A stretch of 22,801 nucleotides of DNA from a virus: positions 1-22,801 of IMG/VR virus record IMGVR_UViG_3300006638_000198; one strand, written 5' to 3'. The position numbers and the translations under genes were made by a program. Under the pieces are notes generated by a model. The model saw only the letters and a program-made list of their open reading frames with translations. It had not been told where the DNA came from and did no database searches. Of the stretch, positions 19,260-22,801 are shown piece by piece; the stretch's first letter is position 1, and each line of letters opens with the position of its first letter.

Positions 19260-22043
19260 TTACTCGGTTGAGAAGTCGTGGATTGCAGGACCCCTCATCG
19301 TCCCGCATACGATTGTGTGAGGTTGGTACCCTGCAGCGTAAATCGACGTGGGAGGAAATTCGCCCGTGCCGATGGCGGCGGGCGTAAAATTGATTCCTGT
19401 CACGTTGGCGGTCGTCACCACGACGATAGTCGAGGCTGGTGAGAACGTGAACCCCGCGAACACGGGTGTGATGGTATACGTGCCGGGTAAGAGTCCCAAA
19501 ATAGTGTAGGCTCCCCCTGCCCCAGACACCACACTCCCTGATGACGGACCCGTGTAATTGATCGTGACGCCCGCCATTCCCACATTTCCTGATATCGAAA
19601 ACGTCGGGATTAGGGCGGCAGAGCCTGCCGTGAAATGAGAAATCTGAGCGTCGGGAATCACCTCGCCGTTCAGCACGATGCATCCCGTGCCGGAAGCTAC
19701 GTTCGCGTCCGAATAGTTGCCGATGACTGTCCCGTTATGCAGGAAGTAGATGGTGGTTCCGATAGCCGCGATTCCGATTGTATCGCCCACAGAAAACGGT
19801 CGAATCGAAGACCAGACGTATCCGCAAACGATACCAGAGGGGGATAGGATCGGCAAACCGAACGGCTGGGTCGGGGTTATGGACACCACGCCGAAATTAA
19901 ATTTCACTAACCCGCTTCCGACCGGATAAATCCCAAACAGATATCCAGCAAAATCGTTACTGTTTGTGCGGCACTGCACAATAGCGGCACCGACGTAATT
20001 GGTTAGATCGTCAACTCGAAATTGAGCGAACTGGTTATTCGGTAGCGTAATCCCCGTCGCTATGCTAATGCCGTCGCCGCTCCACGGTCCTTGGAAGTTC
20101 GCGTAGATGGTTGCGTCGGACATGACGCACTCGTTGCTGAGAAGCTGACACTGGGGATCGAGAGGCGGAATCGGAAGACCGTCTCCTGTCCAAATACCAC
20201 CATCACTCAGCGGATTTTCGTTCGCCCGAATCATCGTATCGGTGAACGTAGTCGTCAGGGCCAAGTCTGCAGAAATAGTGACGGTGGTGAAATTGTTTCC
20301 CGTCGAATTCGCACCGCTCAAAACTACTTCAGCCTGCGGAATGGCTGATGCTGTGGAAGTGAACAACACTCCAACTTTTTGCGGCATGACCAGATAGGTA
20401 TCGTCTGCGAGACCCGGGCTGACATAATTCCCCGAGGCGTCCGCTGTGGTTGAGTACGGGATTACCGTAGTAGTCGAGATGAACACTACGTTTGCGTTCG
20501 CACCGCTAATTCCCAGCGATCCTGATATCGTGTGATTGACTGAAGTGAGCGACGATTTCAAAGATATCGCCACAACACCCCACGAACTATCGGGTGACTG
20601 ACTCCACGTTGGCGAGTAGGTTCCCGCCCCAGTGGATATAGCGTAAACCAGCGAATCAGGCAATGCCACAGCCTGAGTCCATCCGACCGCAGGCGTCAAC
20701 GTGCCGCTACCCTGAATCGGAACTCCGATAATCAACTCTGATGCGGCGTTAGCAATTACGCTGGCTGTTACGCTTCCCGTTGACCCGGATGCAAAGGCGA
20801 ATTCATCGAGCGGATTTCCGTACGGATCGGAGAACTGTGCGATTTGACAAATCGGGAATGACAGATTCTGCCGTGCCGCTTGCAGAACTCCCGTTCCGGG
20901 AACGATGTCTGCAGTGGAGTACCCAAAAAAGTTAGCGTTGACGGTGCCCGTCTCGGCAACAATCGCGATCCACACATCCAACGACCCATAACCCGCCGTC
21001 AAACCCAACTTCACTGGGTAGTAGGTATTGAGCCCGTCGTACAACGTCCACCCGTATGAACCACCAACAGGATTTCCGTTTCCCGGACCCTGTGCAGCCA
21101 TCCAAGCTACGAGTAGATTCCCTTTCGTGACCGATAAAGTCAAAGACGGTTGTGGATTAAGAAACGAAAAGTCGTGAGCCTCGTTGACGAGACCATAGCC
21201 GCCGACGAACGTCGGAGTGAAATTCACACCCGCGATATTCGAACTGACCACAGTTTCGATTTGACTTGTCGGCGAGAATGTGTAGGTGGCGAGCGACGGC
21301 GTGATCGTGTAGGTTCCTGCGGCCACCGAGAACGTATAATTTCCTGAGCCGTCCGCGACGACGCTTCCCGAAGATGTTCCCGTGTAACTAATGAGGGCTC
21401 CCGCCACTCCCGCGTTTCCTGAAATCGAAAAAAGCGTGACTCCAAAAAACGATACCGCCACGACGCCGAAATTCCCACCGCTCGGCGTCACAACGAACGT
21501 TGGATTATAGTTTCCGTTGGCGGTTACTGAACTGTAGATCATTCCCGAAACGCCGGGAGATACGGCAGTCCATCCCACATCTGGCGTGCAACTACCACCA
21601 CCCGGAACAATCGGCATTCCGATAATCAATTCAGGATTACTTACGCTCGCACCATTCGCCGCGACTTGTGCGTGGGTAATGCCTGACCCGCCCGCCGTTC
21701 CGACTGCATCAAATGGTGTCGCGGTGTTGCCGCTCCACTCCGCAGCCTGAAACGCAGGATACTGAACTGTGGCTGATGCGTGCCATGTGAGGGTTAGTGC
21801 TGCGGTCGAGGTGTTGACAACGGAAAAAGTCCAGAGGTTTCCATACCCAGCATTGAGGACGCCCGTAATGGGACCGTACGTGTTGATGCCGTCCGTGACG
21901 GTAATAGTGGCGGAGCCGAACCCGGTAAGAAAAAAGGTAATCAGAGAGTTGGAGGTGCAATTTCCCGGAAACGTGAGGGTACCTGTAGCCGCGTCAGGAC
22001 CGTAGTTGAAGTTTTCAACGTGCTGTAGAGGGGTCCATGCCAT
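19260..22043 (-). CDS. Large multidomain surface protein with three Ig-like repeats
   Basis: 927 aa from ATG 22043; a GTG at 22046 adds one residue. Two related domains, about 1-204 and 288-497, share GINTY/GLNTY, AGYG, ELIIG-PI and VGWT motifs. Three carboxypeptidase-regulatory/SdrD B-like beta repeats lie at about 206-278, 506-588 and 816-889; the first and third share FSISGN, YTG-SSGSVV and AGTYTITP/PGTYTITP patterns. A lectin-like region at about 598-806 lies between repeats two and three (starts TTFTDTMIRANENPL). Such modular proteins are adhesins, tail spikes or head-surface fibres that bind carbohydrate or the cell surface. It is the largest gene of the fibre cluster. The SD (AAGG) lies 8 nt before the ATG. 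A fibre or adhesin role is inferred from domains; the target is unknown. Confidence 0.82.
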   Translation of the reverse strand: MAWTPLQHVENFNYGPDAATGTLTFPGNCTSNSLITFFLTGFGSATITVTDGINTYGPITGVLNAGYGNLWTFSVVNTSTAALTLTWHASATVQYPAFQAAEWSGNTATPFDAVGTAGGSGITHAQVAANGASVSNPELIIGMPIVPGGGSCTPDVGWTAVSPGVSGMIYSSVTANGNYNPTFVVTPSGGNFGVVAVSFFGVTLFSISGNAGVAGALISYTGTSSGSVVADGSGNYTFSVAAGTYTITPSLATYTFSPTSQIETVVSSNIAGVNFTPTFVGGYGLVNEAHDFSFLNPQPSLTLSVTKGNLLVAWMAAQGPGNGNPVGGSYGWTLYDGLNTYYPVKLGLTAGYGSLDVWIAIVAETGTVNANFFGYSTADIVPGTGVLQAARQNLSFPICQIAQFSDPYGNPLDEFAFASGSTGSVTASVIANAASELIIGVPIQGSGTLTPAVGWTQAVALPDSLVYAISTGAGTYSPTWSQSPDSSWGVVAISLKSSLTSVNHTISGSLGISGANANVVFISTTTVIPYSTTADASGNYVSPGLADDTYLVMPQKVGVLFTSTASAIPQAEVVLSGANSTGNNFTTVTISADLALTTTFTDTMIRANENPLSDGGIWTGDGLPIPPLDPQCQLLSNECVMSDATIYANFQGPWSGDGISIATGITLPNNQFAQFRVDDLTNYVGAAIVQCRTNSNDFAGYLFGIYPVGSGLVKFNFGVVSITPTQPFGLPILSPSGIVCGYVWSSIRPFSVGDTIGIAAIGTTIYFLHNGTVIGNYSDANVASGTGCIVLNGEVIPDAQISHFTAGSAALIPTFSISGNVGMAGVTINYTGPSSGSVVSGAGGAYTILGLLPGTYTITPVFAGFTFSPASTIVVVTTANVTGINFTPAAIGTGEFPPTSIYAAGYQPHTIVCGTMRGPAIHDFSTE

Positions 22044-22054
22044 CACATCCGCCT

Positions 22055-22645
22055 TTAGTAGATGAGAGAGACTTGGACGTTATCGTTGGCACTGGCTCCG
22101 TTGGTGGTAATGAATATGCGGTCAGCGGGAATATTTTCCGACGCAATTTCAATGGCGAGTTGAGCCGCCAAAGACAAACACGCGAAGTATCGCGTAGCCG
22201 AAACGTTCAGGTCGCCGACGTAGATCAAATCGGTGCCGAGAAGTTGCGAGCACTCCAAACGAACTGCACGATAGTGCTGGAATGGACATGCTGCGGTATT
22301 GCCTGCGTCCGCCGTCGAGGCGACGTTGGCGTGAGCGAAATAAAAACTGAACGAGCCCGTCAACGGATTGGTCTCCAACACGGAAACGACTTTGCCGTTG
22401 AAGTATGTCGCGGTCGTGAATCCCCACAGAGTAACCTGTTGGCCGTTCGGAGCGGGCCAGTTCCCTTGGATCGCGGAGTTGGGTCCGTTGTACCCGTTGA
22501 ACGGCAGATTGCCGGGACCGAGCACGAGGGTAGCAATTCCTTGATTGATTGAAAACGAAACGGCAGGGATAACCGTACCTGTGTAGACAGGCGTGGGCGT
22601 GCCAGCCACTGCAATTACAGCACCGATAGTTCGAGGAACACCCAT
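22055..22645 (-). CDS. Virion protein sharing a module with the 290-aa protein
   Basis: 196 aa from ATG 22645, chosen because AGGAG lies 8 nt upstream; upstream in-frame codons would place the start inside the previous gene. Residues 67-116 (GQQVTLWGFTTATYFNG, then FYFAHAN) closely match residues about 119-168 of the protein at 7774-8646. The rest is beta-rich and then helical (FACLSLAAQLAIEIASENIP). The last stretch IPADRIFITTNGASANDNV resembles, from memory, the C-terminus of small phage proteins of unknown function. The TAA stop lies 11 nt before the next ATG. It is probably a structural protein of head or tail; no specific role can be assigned. Confidence 0.78.
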   Translation of the reverse strand: MGVPRTIGAVIAVAGTPTPVYTGTVIPAVSFSINQGIATLVLGPGNLPFNGYNGPNSAIQGNWPAPNGQQVTLWGFTTATYFNGKVVSVLETNPLTGSFSFYFAHANVASTADAGNTAACPFQHYRAVRLECSQLLGTDLIYVGDLNVSATRYFACLSLAAQLAIEIASENIPADRIFITTNGASANDNVQVSLIY

Positions 22646-22661
22646 GGTAAAATCTCCTATG

Positions 22662-22801
22662 TTAGAACGGTTTCGCGACGCTTGCAGAGTCACGCTTCAC
22701 GGCGGGCTCGGGACGCGCGCCCATCATTGCCCCGGTTCCCGACTTCGGCTTTGCGACTCCCGCAGAAATCTGCGTGACTGCCTGTCCGACCTTCGGAGCC
22801 G
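22662..22801 (-). CDS. C-terminal end of an unknown gene (5' part outside window)
   Basis: An open frame enters at the right edge and ends at TAA (22664-22662), giving 46 residues ending RDSASVAKPF. It is Ala/Lys/Pro/Val/Gly-rich (VTQISAGVAKPKSGTGAMM) and looks like a flexible basic tail. The stop lies 16 nt before the next ATG. The Ala/Lys-rich style resembles the tail of the 1531-aa protein, but homology is not claimed. Too little is present to assign a function. Confidence 0.6.
   Translation of the reverse strand, partial: APKVGQAVTQISAGVAKPKSGTGAMMGARPEPAVKRDSASVAKPF

Noticed and set aside
1-22801. Integrase, attachment site or insertion sequence
   Set aside because: No recombinase, transposase or flanking repeats were recognised; the tRNA genes here are encoded in the phage array and no att-type duplication was seen.

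Overview
The window is a stretch of a tailed double-stranded DNA bacteriophage genome (free phage or prophage; the sequence does not say which). Every supported gene lies on the minus strand, so transcription runs from the right end (22801) to the left end (1). Large-terminase, portal, scaffold-like and major-capsid genes are all recognisable. The portal (741 aa) and the capsid protein, which looks like the N4 gp56 family, suggest a podovirus-like virion, but no tail-tube or tape-measure gene is present to settle this. Genes start after good Shine-Dalgarno (SD) sites (AGGAG, GGGAG, GGAGG) and use all three standard stops, so the host is a bacterium with ordinary initiation and the standard code. 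I cannot name the host.

Layout in transcription order. (1) 22801-16059: the C-terminal end of an unknown gene, then five beta-rich, Thr/Ser/Gly/Val-rich proteins, probably surface fibres or decoration proteins. They include a 928-aa protein with three Ig-like repeats and a 483-aa protein with many copies of an SNFPATQPVSGT-type repeat. (2) 16050-9133: a small membrane/zinc protein, large terminase, portal, a small conserved-looking protein, a scaffold-like protein and the major capsid protein. (3) 9103-7699: an endonuclease VII-like gene with its own promoter, then a 290-aa beta-rich protein ending in a clear intrinsic terminator. (4) 7678-6740: a small gene, a strong promoter, and an RNA gene cluster with four tRNA genes (Ala-TGC, Met-CAT, Gly-TCC and a probable Thr-CGT, all with encoded CCA). 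Between Ala and Met lie four further structured elements that are closed by complementary end stems but are not canonical tRNAs. (5) 6735-1: a zinc ribbon, a histidine phosphatase, a 194-aa protein, a 1531-aa protein with an HELGH zinc-protease motif, a nested 63-aa gene inside its 3' end, a small membrane protein, a second endonuclease VII-like gene, and the start of another membrane protein behind its own promoter.

The terminase, portal, scaffold and capsid genes form a packaging and head-assembly module with short gaps and SD sites that often overlap the preceding stop. The 1531-aa and 194-aa proteins are probably internal or ejected virion proteins (inference from size, composition and position). 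Three promoters sharing the core CGCTTGAC(A/T) subdivide an otherwise co-directional late region.

The most unusual material is the non-canonical tRNA-like cluster (7030-7340), the nested gene with a perfect SD (908-1099), and an endonuclease VII paralogue whose zinc-binding cysteines appear to be partly replaced by histidines.
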